IMG/VR virus record: IMGVR_UViG_3300034101_003906
Coordinates: 1-22,540 of that record
Reading direction: 5' to 3' (one strand)
Source of the DNA: a virus
DNA: 22,540 nt
Below the pieces are notes generated by a model. The model saw nothing but the letters and a program-made list of their open reading frames with translations. It was not told the DNA's origin and ran no database searches. Shown piece after piece: positions 13,070 to 18,246 of this stretch. The translations under genes and the position numbers were made by a program. Each line of letters begins with the position of its first letter. Position 1 is the first letter of the stretch.

Positions 13070-13431
13070 GCGGGCGGCGATGCGTCCGGTGACTCCACCA
13101 AGTCGCTGCGCCTGCAAATTCCGAAAAAGTCTTGAGCGGATAAGGTCACAAGCCACGGCCTCGCGCTCGTCTTGTGAAACACGGCAGGGGTCTTTCCGAT
13201 TGCCGCCGCTTTTTCTGCCTGCTCGTAAGCTGCGCGGACGTTGAGCTTTTCCACAAATTTCACTTCGGGCCAAAGGGTAGGCATTTCGGGAATCGTCACA
13301 TCCGCCGCCGCATCCCCCGCAAATGATTGATGCCAGCCCGTGCGCTCGGTCTTCACAAATCCTTGCTCGCGGCACAGGTCGCGGAACATCCGCTCGCCAC
13401 GCTTGCCCTTGTCTCTGGCCGCGCGGCTCAT
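13066..13431 (-). CDS. Holliday-junction-resolvase-like PD-(D/E)XK nuclease
   Basis: A 121-residue protein with the compact PD-(D/E)XK layout: KGKRGERMFRDLCREQGF (8-25, E13), ADVTIP (43-48, D44), PEVKFVEKLNV (55-65, E56-x-K58), then the helix AAYEQAEKAA (67-76, Q71) and FHKTSARPWLVTL (85-97). This order fits archaeal-type Hjc resolvases and phage relatives that cut branched DNA. It stands just before ERF, in a recombination cluster, which supports DNA-branch processing. It ends in ESPDASPPA. It is coupled by ATGA to the preceding gene (13428-13431). Confidence 0.78.
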   Translation of the reverse strand: MSRAARDKGKRGERMFRDLCREQGFVKTERTGWHQSFAGDAAADVTIPEMPTLWPEVKFVEKLNVRAAYEQAEKAAAIGKTPAVFHKTSARPWLVTLSAQDFFGICRRSDLVESPDASPPA

Positions 13432-13613
13432 TTCTTCCGCCTCCCCTTGGCGAGCTTGCTTGCTGCCGCTTTGTAAAAATCCCGCTCTGCCTCGACTTCG
13501 GCCATGCGCAAAAGCAAATCCACAATGCTTTCAGCCATTGCGTCTATGATGGCGGGAGCATGAGCGGGGGCGCAGATCACGCTCCCCAAAACGTAATCCT
13601 TGCCCCCGCTCAT
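13428..13613 (-). CDS. Small hypothetical phage protein (61 aa)
   Basis: Begins MSGGKDYVLGSVICAPAHAP, then a helix (IVDLLLRMAEVEAERDFYKA) and a basic end SKLAKGRRKK. ATGA overlaps with both neighbours. Possibly a small coiled-coil accessory of the next nuclease; no evidence beyond position. Confidence 0.58.
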   Translation of the reverse strand: MSGGKDYVLGSVICAPAHAPAIIDAMAESIVDLLLRMAEVEAERDFYKAAASKLAKGRRKK

Positions 13614-13804
13614 AATTCGTGCGCCCCCTCCTTCATGCCGGGATGTGCTTCGCGGCGGTATTGGCGAGCCAGTGCAAGCGCGTCATCGAGCGCCAGCGTG
13701 AGGCGGCTATTCTGCTCGCGTAGAAGCTGGTTCTGCTCTTCCACCACGGCCAGCTTGCGGCGAACGTCGAGGTAGAAGTCCTCCATTTCCATCTCCGCGC
13801 TCAT
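13610..13804 (-). CDS. Coiled-coil hypothetical phage protein (64 aa)
   Basis: Start at ATG 13804, which shares a base with the preceding TAA (TAATG); a longer in-frame start at 13912 would lie inside the neighbour. Residues 10-50 are a heptad-patterned coiled coil (LAVVEEQNQLLREQNSRLTL). Coupled to the next gene by ATGA. Confidence 0.58.
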   Translation of the reverse strand: MSAEMEMEDFYLDVRRKLAVVEEQNQLLREQNSRLTLALDDALALARQYRREAHPGMKEGAHEL

Positions 13805-14196
13805 TAGTTCAGCCCTCCGTGGTGGCGAATCGTTTGTGTGAAGATGTCCCGCGCTGGCATTTTGCAATCGAGCAGGTCGCAATAGGCTTGCGCTTCGGGC
13901 GACATGAACCACGCCACAAGTTGCTTGTGGTCATTGGGGCCGTGCGAGGAAGCGATGGTGCGGGGAACGCAATGCCAGTAAGTGCCAAGCCTCCCGGTCG
14001 GGCCATACTTGGTAATTTCTTGCATGGTTGTAGGCCACGGCAGGCACTTCCCTTGCGGCGTGATAATTCCGTAGCGCGCAAACAGCGCAAGGTCGCTGAC
14101 GGCTTGTTCCAAAACGGCCCACGCAAGCAATTCCCACGGGCTACGTTCCGGGCGCTGCTGCGTCCATGATGCGGGGGTGAGCGCGTGTATTTTCAT
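13804..14196 (-). CDS. Hypothetical phage protein (130 aa)
   Basis: The start at ATG 14196 (MKIHALTPASWTQQRPERSP) overlaps the preceding stop (14193-14196) and is preferred over 14439. The protein is rich in Trp and aromatic residues (SPWELLAWAVLEQAVSDLAL, then FARYGIITPQGKCLPWP) and is probably a compact helical protein. A late HxxxH-like segment (HGPNDHKQLVAWFM) is present but not convincing as a metal site. No family recognised. Confidence 0.6.
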   Translation of the reverse strand: MKIHALTPASWTQQRPERSPWELLAWAVLEQAVSDLALFARYGIITPQGKCLPWPTTMQEITKYGPTGRLGTYWHCVPRTIASSHGPNDHKQLVAWFMSPEAQAYCDLLDCKMPARDIFTQTIRHHGGLN

Positions 14197-14300
14197 CGCA
14201 GTAGGTTCGCTACCCAATCGGCGATCAAAACGAGCAAGACGGCGAACGCGGTTAAAAGCGCCATTGCGCCGATTGCGTTGTCTGGAGGGGTCGGAGTCAT
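14193..14300 (-). CDS. Small single-pass membrane protein (35 aa)
   Basis: Runs from ATG 14300 to TGA 14195-14193. The product is MTPTPPDNAIGAMALLTAFA then VLLVLIADWVANLLR, essentially one hydrophobic helix. ATGA overlaps on both sides support translation. It could be an early membrane effector such as a superinfection-exclusion peptide, but nothing proves it. Confidence 0.5.
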   Translation of the reverse strand: MTPTPPDNAIGAMALLTAFAVLLVLIADWVANLLR

Positions 14301-14461
14301 TGCGCGAGACGTTTGCGGAGTTGAGCCAAAGCCCTACGAACGCGATCCGCGAATGACGGCGCGTGACCTTCTGCCGCTCGGCGCATTGCCATGAGCAACG
14401 CGGTTTGCGGGATGCAAGGGTTGTTGCCGTTGCGGTCAATGACTGTCGGGCGGATGCTCAT
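14297..14461 (-). CDS. Small hypothetical phage protein (54 aa)
   Basis: Starts at ATG 14461 (MSIRPTVIDRNGNNPCIPQT), overlapping the previous stop as ATGA. The second half is a basic helix (SFADRVRRALAQLRKRLAQ). Longer in-frame starts lie within upstream genes. Function unknown. Confidence 0.55.
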   Translation of the reverse strand: MSIRPTVIDRNGNNPCIPQTALLMAMRRAAEGHAPSFADRVRRALAQLRKRLAQ

Positions 14462-14649
14462 TTGCTTTTCCTCCGCGTGCGGGGTTTGCGTTTGTTTTCC
14501 TGCGCGAGCAGGCCAGCTATGCGACGATCCGCGAGTTCGCGTTCGGTGCTGATTCCGTTCGATTGACCAAGCTCGTAACCTCCGAGCCAAGCCAACCCGA
14601 CAACGCTGATTGCCGCCAGCGAGCCGAGGATGATGGTGATGTAGTCCAT
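14458..14649 (-). CDS. Small membrane protein with basic tail (63 aa)
   Basis: An N-terminal hydrophobic segment (ITIILGSLAAISVVGLAWLG, 4-23) is followed by a charged helix and a strongly basic end (ENKRKPRTRRKSK). Topology is probably N-out, C-in. It is the first gene after the RHH repressor gene and has a GAACACAGAAC element 12 bases before its ATG. Function unknown. Confidence 0.6.
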   Translation of the reverse strand: MDYITIILGSLAAISVVGLAWLGGYELGQSNGISTERELADRRIAGLLAQENKRKPRTRRKSK

Positions 14650-14661
14650 GTTGTTTTGTTT

Positions 14662-14672
14662 GTTCTGTGTTC
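14662..14672 (-). promoter_or_regulatory. GAACACAGAAC start-site element, copy 5
   Basis: Starts in the stop codon of the RHH gene and ends 12 bases before the ATG at 14649. The remaining spacer is A/C-rich (AACAAAACAAC). No Shine-Dalgarno is present. Confidence 0.5.
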
Positions 14673-14841
14673 ACTGCTCGGCCGCGCCGTTAAGGCGTTG
14701 CATGAGCAAAAGTCGGACGAAAAGCGAAAGGCTCATCCCCTGCGCGAAAGCGGCTTTGCGCGCTTCGCGGATGATGTCGGGGGGAAGGGAAATGCCAGCG
14801 GGTTTGCTGTGCTTGTGCGGTGGGATTTTACGGCGCGCCAT
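14671..14841 (-). CDS. Ribbon-helix-helix DNA-binding protein (56 aa), divergent switch partner
   Basis: Reads from ATG 14841 to TGA 14673-14671. The sequence SKPAGISLPPDIIREARKAA then FAQGMSLSLFVRLLLMQRL is a ribbon-helix-helix fold: a beta strand (AGISLP), helix A (DIIREARKAAFAQG) and helix B after SLS. It is preceded by a basic arm (MARRKIPPHKHSK). RHH dimers bind palindromic operators through the strand. It is divergent from a second RHH protein at 14974 that shares SxPAGIxLPxD, so the two are probably paralogues. It is the first gene of the long minus-strand early operon, the position of a cro-like or autorepressing regulator. It is too short for most gene finders. Confidence 0.72.
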   Translation of the reverse strand: MARRKIPPHKHSKPAGISLPPDIIREARKAAFAQGMSLSLFVRLLLMQRLNGAAEQ

Positions 14842-14973
14842 AGGTAATATGGGCGCATCTTCTAAAGTTTAACAAACTTTGTAAAGGTAAAAAATAGGGG
14901 ATTCCCCCCATACAAATAAAATTGTTAAGAATTGCCAAAGTGTGCTACTTTACGTGGGTAGCTCACTACGCAC
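14842..14973. promoter_or_regulatory. Divergent control region between the two RHH genes
   Basis: A 132-bp AT-rich spacer with several dyads: AAAGTTT-AAC-AAACTTT (14864-14880), CTTTGTAAAG (14877-14886), GGGGATTCCCC (14897-14907) and AAAGT-N5-ACTTT (14937-14951). For the rightward gene, TTGTTA (14922-14927) and TACTTT (14946-14951) lie 18 bases apart. For the leftward gene, the clearest box is TTTACA inside the CTTTGTAAAG dyad. These would be operators for one or both RHH proteins. CTTTGTAAAG and AAAATAGGGGATT also occur near 2362-2433. Dyads are seen; binding is inference. Confidence 0.55.
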
Positions 14974-15237
14974 ATGAACACACGAAAGACTGACGGGGAG
15001 AAGTCTCAGCCCGCAGGCATTGCCCTGCCCCGCGACTTAATCGAGGTCGGACGGGAATACGCCAAGCGGCACGGGTATGGTGGCCTTAGTGGCCTTACGC
15101 GCCATTTGCTGACCACCTACTTGGCAAAGGCCGCACAAGCTGCGGAGGACGCGAGCCAAGCAACCAAGGCCGAAGGCAAGAAGAAGGTAACAAGCGCCCG
15201 CCGCAAACTCGGTAGCGCCCGAAAGAATGAGCAATGA
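14974..15237 (+). CDS. Ribbon-helix-helix DNA-binding protein (87 aa), divergent switch partner
   Basis: An 87-residue protein with an RHH core at about 12-52: SQPAGIALPRDLIEVGREYA then KRHGYGGLSGLTRHLLTTYL, with strand AGIALP, helix A DLIEVGREYAKRHG and helix B from LSGL. The N-terminus is short and polar (MNTRKTDGEK) and the C-terminus is a long Ala/Lys tail (ATKAEGKKKVTSARRKLGSA) that may add nonspecific DNA contacts. The core resembles the divergent 56-aa protein. It lies directly upstream of the integrase on the same strand, which favours a lysogeny-maintaining repressor, an integrase regulator or an excisionase-like factor. The ATGAACACA start context echoes the GAACACAGAAC starts elsewhere. 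Confidence 0.75.
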   Translation: MNTRKTDGEKSQPAGIALPRDLIEVGREYAKRHGYGGLSGLTRHLLTTYLAKAAQAAEDASQATKAEGKKKVTSARRKLGSARKNEQ

Positions 15238-15251
15238 TTTTTTCATGTCGT

Positions 15252-15270
15252 GGGGTATTCATATTGAGCG
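15252..15270 (+). repeat. 19-bp direct repeat, left copy (upstream of integrase)
   Basis: GGGGTATTCATATTGAGCG. It recurs with one mismatch at 16501-16519, beyond the attP core. The two copies bracket the integrase-attP cassette at 1249-base spacing. They may be recombination boundary sequences or binding sites for integrase or an accessory factor. Confidence 0.6.
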
Positions 15271-15291
15271 GCGTAGGACATCCGCAGTCTG

Positions 15292-15306
15292 CCCCCCCCC
15301 CCCCCC
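15292..15306 (+). repeat. Run of 15 C residues before integrase
   Basis: Fifteen consecutive C lie 18-32 bases upstream of the integrase ATG. An in-frame TAA at 15318-15320 shows the tract is not translated as part of the integrase. Such tracts change length by slippage and could alter promoter spacing or leader folding. They are also prone to assembly error. Confidence 0.7.
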
Positions 15307-15323
15307 GCAAGCAACAATAACAA

Positions 15324-16385
15324 ATGAATAGCGAAATCGTCCGGGTTGGCGGGTTCACCTGTCGCCTGTGGCGCGGATCGGACGGGCGTTGGAAATGGCA
15401 CGCGCGCCGGGGCGGCAAACGGGTCATGTGCGCTGCCAAGGAATTGACTAAGGCCAAGGCGCGAGCAAAGGAACAACTTGCCCTCCTGCGAGACGGGCGC
15501 AGCCAGTTAGGCAACCTCGACCCCGCCCTGCTCTCCGAGTTCCTTGCGTGGAAAGGCCAGCGCACGGATAGCCCCCCGACCGCCGAGGCTGCACGTAATT
15601 ACGTGCGTCACCTCATCGAGCGAAAGGTTCAGACCCGCACCATCGAGGGCGACCTTGCTCACTTTACCGCCAAGCACCCCGGCCCGATTGCCGATGTGAC
15701 CGCCGCGCAAGTCAAGCTGCACCTTGACTCACTGGGGGTCGGGCCTCGCCGCTACAACAACGTGCGGGCCACGCTGGTCAGTTTCTTCGTATGGGCGCGC
15801 AAGCAGTCCTATCTCCCCGATTCCATGACCGCCCCGCAGCGGACTCACGCCCTGCCCGTCCCGAAAAAGCGCCCTCCGATTTACACGCCTTCCGAATTTC
15901 GTGCCTTGCTCGCCGCCGTTGCCCCGGAATGGCGTTTGCCGCTGGCGATTTGTGGTCTGGCGGGGCTACGCACTTGCGAGACGGAAAAGCTGCTGTGGCG
16001 CGAAGTAAAACTCGGCAAAAAGTTGATCGAGGTTCTGCCCGACAACGCGAAGAACACGGGCCGCAGGCGGCTTGTTCCGATTCATCCCGCTCTGATGACT
16101 TGGTTTCGCAAAGCAAAAGACTTTGCCCCGGACGATCATGTTTGCCCGCAGGATGTGCGGATCGACAACTTGGCAAAGCGCGTGAGGCGCAAGGGGGTCA
16201 AGTGGGTCAAAAACGGGCTGCGGCATGGTTACGGCTCCTACCGCTGCGCGGTCGTGAAATCCGCCGCACAGGTCGCCTTGGAGATGGGCAACTCCGAGAA
16301 CACAGTGCGCTCAAATTACCTCGATTATGTCGAAAGACCCGCCGCGACAAAGTGGTTTCAATGTGGTTACTTTTCGCCCCCTTAA
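15324..16385 (+). CDS. int: Tyrosine recombinase / phage integrase
   Basis: A 353-residue site-specific recombinase that would join attP to the host tRNA-Leu gene. The N-terminus (6-45) resembles an arm-binding domain, the SAM-like core-binding domain spans about 60-165, and the catalytic domain about 185-340. Catalytic residues: R216 (GLRTCE), K243 (NAKNTGRRRL), R300 and H301 (NGLRHGYGSY), and nucleophile Y332 (SNYLDYV). The usual first His of HxxR is Asn297, and the His/Trp before the nucleophile is Asn323; both resemble a variant I associate with PVC-bacterial integrases. An in-frame TAA just upstream supports the ATG at 15324, though no Shine-Dalgarno is seen. The 3' end of the gene contains the left attP arm repeats, and a strong terminator follows 3 bases later. 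Confidence 0.93.
   Translation: MNSEIVRVGGFTCRLWRGSDGRWKWHARRGGKRVMCAAKELTKAKARAKEQLALLRDGRSQLGNLDPALLSEFLAWKGQRTDSPPTAEAARNYVRHLIERKVQTRTIEGDLAHFTAKHPGPIADVTAAQVKLHLDSLGVGPRRYNNVRATLVSFFVWARKQSYLPDSMTAPQRTHALPVPKKRPPIYTPSEFRALLAAVAPEWRLPLAICGLAGLRTCETEKLLWREVKLGKKLIEVLPDNAKNTGRRRLVPIHPALMTWFRKAKDFAPDDHVCPQDVRIDNLAKRVRRKGVKWVKNGLRHGYGSYRCAVVKSAAQVALEMGNSENTVRSNYLDYVERPAATKWFQCGYFSPP
16352..16373 (+). repeat. Left attP arm-type repeats (two 11-bp units)
   Basis: GTGGTTTCAAT and GTGGTTACTTT lie in tandem, in phase by 11 bases, within the last codons of int. The second unit is identical to the first unit of the right arm (16528-16538). They lie 47 bases from the tRNA-derived core, as do the right-arm units on the other side. 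They are probably sites for the N-terminal domain of integrase. Confidence 0.6.
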
Positions 16386-16388
16386 AAA

Positions 16389-16417
16389 CTTAACCCCCTC
16401 AAAATGAGGGGGTTAAG
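16389..16417. terminator. Intrinsic terminator after integrase
   Basis: A perfect 12-bp stem (CTTAACCCCCTC with GAGGGGGTTAAG) around the loop AAAAT, starting 3 bases after the integrase stop. It lacks a long T-run but is very stable and symmetrical, so it could act in both directions. It sits between the left arm repeats and the attP core. Confidence 0.75.
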
Positions 16418-16420
16418 ATA

Positions 16421-16481
16421 TGCCGACGGAGGGGGTCGAACCCACACTCCCTTGCGGGAAACGGATTTTGAGTCCGTCGCG
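16421..16481 (-). other. attP: attP core: 3' fragment of tRNA-Leu(CAA)
   Basis: On the minus strand the sequence reads as the 3' part of a tRNA: anticodon stem ACGGA/TCCGT (16473-16477 and 16461-16465) with loop CTCAAAA and anticodon CAA (16470-16468), a long class II variable arm TTCCCGCAAGGGAGT, T-loop TTCGACC and the acceptor strand CGTCGGC plus discriminator A (16421). The D-arm and 5' acceptor strand are absent, so it is not a functional tRNA. Temperate phages carry such fragments to rebuild the host gene after insertion. The T-stem has a U-U mismatch. Confidence 0.85.
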
Positions 16482-16500
16482 GACAGAGGAAAGCAGTTAA

Positions 16501-16519
16501 GGGGTTTTCATATTGAGCG
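16501..16519 (+). repeat. 19-bp direct repeat, right copy (beyond attP core)
   Basis: GGGGTTTTCATATTGAGCG, 18 of 19 bases identical to the copy at 15252-15270. It lies between the tRNA-derived core and the right arm repeats. Confidence 0.6.
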
Positions 16520-16527
16520 AAAGCAAG

Positions 16528-16549
16528 GTGGTTACTTTCTGGTTACTAT
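16528..16549 (+). repeat. Right attP arm-type repeats (two 11-bp units)
   Basis: GTGGTTACTTT and CTGGTTACTAT in tandem, 11-base phase, same orientation as the left pair. Distance to the core is 46 bases, nearly equal to the left side. Confidence 0.6.
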
Positions 16550-16593
16550 TTGACCCATAAAGCGCCCCGTCATTGACATAATCCGCGCCTTCA

Positions 16594-17334
16594 ATGGCGG
16601 CAATCACTCGACGTTGGAGAAAATGGATGGCCGTGTCCTGCACTCACGGACATTTAGCCGATCCAAGGGCCACCAAGGCAATGCTCAAATTCCGCGAGGC
16701 ATACAAGCCCGCAACCGTCCTGCATCTCGGCGACTTTACCGATATGGCTGCGCTTCGTGCCGGGGCAAGGCGTGATCCCGATGACCCCGACCGCGCGGAA
16801 AGCATGGCCGATGACTTGCTTGCGGGATTGAGCTTCTTGCGAGAGTTGGAACCTTCCGTGATTCACCTCGGAAATCACGAGGACAGGCTTTGCGGCCTCG
16901 CGCACAGCGGCAACGCGGTCGTGAGCTACGCGGCGGGGCAAGTCCTTGGCAAGATTGAGGACGCTGCCAAGAAAATGAAAGCGAAGGTCGTTCCGTATGC
17001 TGGCCTGCGTCCGGAGGCTTGCACGCAGTTAGGCGATACGCTGTTTCTGCATGGCGTCCTCTACAACGTGTCCGCTGCTCGCGATCACGCGGAAGCCCTC
17101 GGCATGAATTGTGTTTTCGGGCATACGCATCGCGTTATGCAAGAGGCTGGTCGCTGCCAGCGCCCCGTTGTCGGTTACAACATCGGCTGCGGCGTTGATC
17201 TGAATGTCGGGTATGCAAAATCTCGCCGCGCCACGTTGGGATGGGCTCACGGATTTGCGTTCGGTGAATACAACGATCAAGCCTGCACGGTTAACCTCGT
17301 CACCCTTTCCCCCCATTACAGGCTCCCGCTATGA
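16594..17334 (+). CDS. Calcineurin-like metallophosphoesterase
   Basis: A 246-residue phosphoesterase of the calcineurin-like superfamily. Motifs in order: SCTHGH (15-20), LHLGDFTD (43-50, D47 and D50), HLGNHEDR (91-98), LFLHG (150-154, H153) and VFGHTHR (174-180). In motif I the usual DxH is CTH, so a metal-binding Asp is Cys16; I believe I have seen this in related phage proteins. Substrate unknown: nucleotides or phosphorylated proteins are possible. It starts the plus-strand unit next to attP. An alternative start at 16627 has a GGAG at good spacing. The gene couples to the next by ATGA. Confidence 0.85.
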   Translation: MAAITRRWRKWMAVSCTHGHLADPRATKAMLKFREAYKPATVLHLGDFTDMAALRAGARRDPDDPDRAESMADDLLAGLSFLRELEPSVIHLGNHEDRLCGLAHSGNAVVSYAAGQVLGKIEDAAKKMKAKVVPYAGLRPEACTQLGDTLFLHGVLYNVSAARDHAEALGMNCVFGHTHRVMQEAGRCQRPVVGYNIGCGVDLNVGYAKSRRATLGWAHGFAFGEYNDQACTVNLVTLSPHYRLPL

Positions 17335-17615
17335 AGTCGCGGCCCTCAACCGCAAAGGCTGGCGGCAATTTGCCCCCCTCCCTTGATCCCGATCTCGCCA
17401 AGTGGTGCGCGGCCCTCGCAGCCCCTGCCGTGACGGACGTTGTGCCGCCCGGCTGGTTCACCACGAAGACGTTGGCCGACAAGCTCGGCAAGACGCGCCC
17501 CACGATGGCCCGACTGCTTGCTGATGCCGTAGCGGCTGGCCGCTGCGAGGTTCAGAAATTTCGCGTTAACGTGGGCAGTTTTTCGCGGGCGACTCCGCAC
17601 TACCGACCGCGATGA
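17331..17615 (+). CDS. Winged-helix-like phage protein (94 aa)
   Basis: Begins MKSRPSTAKAGGNLPPSLDP and contains a likely helix-turn-helix at GWFTTKTLADKLGKTRPTMARLLADAVAAG (41-70), followed by a strand EVQKFRVNVGSF and the end PHYRPR. The layout is that of small phage wHTH proteins ending in 'xxPHYRP'. It may control its own unit. Coupled by ATGA at both ends (17331-17334, 17612-17615). Confidence 0.68.
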   Translation: MKSRPSTAKAGGNLPPSLDPDLAKWCAALAAPAVTDVVPPGWFTTKTLADKLGKTRPTMARLLADAVAAGRCEVQKFRVNVGSFSRATPHYRPR

Positions 17616-17956
17616 AAAAGCCCGCCAAAGGCCAACGTCGGCGCAAGAAACCCGCTCCGACCATGCGCTTCAAGCTCGACGGCCAATGGTGGCGCGTCCG
17701 GGTGGAACGTCCACCCGACAAAGAAAAGCTCGACGGCCTGTGCCACTACAAGAAGCGCACCGTATGGCTAAACCCCGAAGCGGTGAAAGGCGATTTGCTC
17801 GGCATCGTCACGCACGAACTGACGCACGCCTGCATCCCGCCAACCGACGAAACACACGTTCGCGATCTGGAACGGCTGGTCTGCGCGGTTGTTCGGTGGG
17901 CGGCGACTCGATGCAATGACGGAAAGATCAGCATCGGGAGGCATAAGGCTTCGTGA
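17612..17956 (+). CDS. Small HExxH metallopeptidase-like protein (114 aa)
   Basis: A basic N-terminus (MKKPAKGQRRRKKPA) precedes a small domain: WRVRVERPP (27-35), the strand-turn TVWLNPEA (50-57), and the zinc motif IVTHELTHACIP (65-76) with H68, E69 and H72. A third ligand may be E80 or H82 in DETHVRD. The pattern is that of short SprT/ImmA-like phage proteins. It is much shorter than SprT and its target is unknown. Coupled by GTGA to the membrane protein gene. Confidence 0.75.
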   Translation: MKKPAKGQRRRKKPAPTMRFKLDGQWWRVRVERPPDKEKLDGLCHYKKRTVWLNPEAVKGDLLGIVTHELTHACIPPTDETHVRDLERLVCAVVRWAATRCNDGKISIGRHKAS

Positions 17957-18099
17957 CTTTCTGGCCCTTACTCGCCTGCACCGGCCTCTACGTCCTCACG
18001 GCGGCAGGCTTCCTCCGCGACGGCAACGGGCCGATGGCCGTGGCCTTCGGCGGGTATGCCCTGGCGAATGTCGGCTTCCTTTGGCTTACTTGGCGTTAA
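17953..18099 (+). CDS. Two-helix membrane protein (48 aa)
   Basis: Starts at GTG 17953 overlapping the previous stop. The product is VTFWPLLACTGLYVLTAAGF, LRDGNGP, then MAVAFGGYALANVGFLWLTW: two hydrophobic helices joined by a short polar turn. The layout 'one helix, DGNxP, second helix' is familiar from small phage membrane proteins of unknown function; a holin-like role is possible given the nearby lysis genes on the other strand. Confidence 0.65.
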   Translation: MTFWPLLACTGLYVLTAAGFLRDGNGPMAVAFGGYALANVGFLWLTWR

Positions 18100-18111
18100 T
18101 GTTGCACCAAG

Positions 18112-18128
18112 CTGTCACTTTCTGACAG
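18112..18128 (+). terminator. Weak terminator-like hairpin in convergent gap
   Basis: CTGTCA and TGACAG form a 6-bp stem with loop CTTTC, followed by TTTGTGT. It lies 12 bases after the membrane protein stop, in the 147-base gap 18100-18246 between converging genes. Nothing else is evident in the gap. Confidence 0.4.
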
Positions 18129-18246
18129 TTTGTGTCTACGTTTTGCAGAAACTTCGACACATCCCGCCAACGCGTCTAAGCCATCGACACGTTGCCGTTG
18201 TATTATTAAACGATACCGCCCCTCGCTTGAATAGCAGTGCGCGCTA

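Noticed and set aside
13022-13525. 167-codon minus-strand frame across the resolvase-like gene
   Set aside because: Overlaps the resolvase-like nuclease in another frame; the latter has clear catalytic motifs.
16421-16500. Functional tRNA-Leu gene
   Set aside because: The D-arm and 5' acceptor strand are absent; the sequence beyond 16481 does not fit a tRNA, so it is an att fragment.
16573-16578. TTGACA before the metallophosphoesterase gene
   Set aside because: No acceptable -10 box at 16-18 bases; may be chance.
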